6,915 nt of DNA, taken from NCBI GenBank assembly GCA_905200265.1, contig CAJKJS010000071.1, positions 1 through 6,915 of the forward strand, in the 5' to 3' direction. The notes below the pieces were generated by a model. The model did not search any database and was not told the DNA's origin. It was given only the letters and a program-made list of their open reading frames with translations. Position numbers and translations under genes: made by a program. This document shows positions 6,909-6,915 of this stretch, one piece after another. How positions within the stretch are numbered: position 1 is the stretch's first letter; every line of letters begins with the position of its first letter. The DNA is from an uncultured Oscillospiraceae bacterium (lineage in GTDB: Bacteria > Bacillota > Clostridia > Oscillospirales > Acutalibacteraceae).

Positions 6909-6915
6909 CGTCCGG

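Overview
The window looks like chromosomal DNA from a spore-former-related Firmicute, probably class Clostridia. The evidence is the type of genes (a SpoVB-type flippase and a TetR/MMPL pair), Shine-Dalgarno sites before every start, a textbook sigma-A promoter and roughly balanced base composition. Genus cannot be told from the sequence. There are three protein genes and no RNA gene, insertion sequence, CRISPR array or phage feature.

Layout. Positions 1-39 hold an intrinsic terminator reading leftward. Positions 94-4668 (minus strand) encode a 1524-residue MMPL/RND-type membrane transporter. Positions 4669-4843 are a compact divergent control region with two promoters sharing one palindromic -10, a strong inverted repeat and further half-sites. 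Positions 4844-5389 (plus strand) encode a TetR-family regulator. Positions 5382-6893 (minus strand) encode a MOP/MATE-superfamily lipid-linked oligosaccharide flippase of the SpoVB type. Its 3' end overlaps the regulator's 3' end by 8 bp, tail to tail. The last 22 bases hold its ribosome binding site.

How the genes may work together. The TetR protein is the obvious candidate regulator of the divergent transporter. The 27-bp inverted repeat covers the likely -35 of the transporter promoter and lies just downstream of the regulator's own predicted start, so one bound dimer could switch off both genes. The signal and the transported substrate are unknown.

The most unusual item is the transporter itself. 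MMPL proteins are commonly about 700-1100 residues. Here the loop between TM7 and TM8 is about 1000 residues, two thirds of the protein. It consists largely of ten tandem, predicted all-helical modules of about 76-87 residues, flanked by partial modules. Both transmembrane halves keep the Asp-Tyr pair expected of a proton-driven MMPL pump. The protein therefore looks like an intact pump carrying a long repeat-built extracytoplasmic arm.
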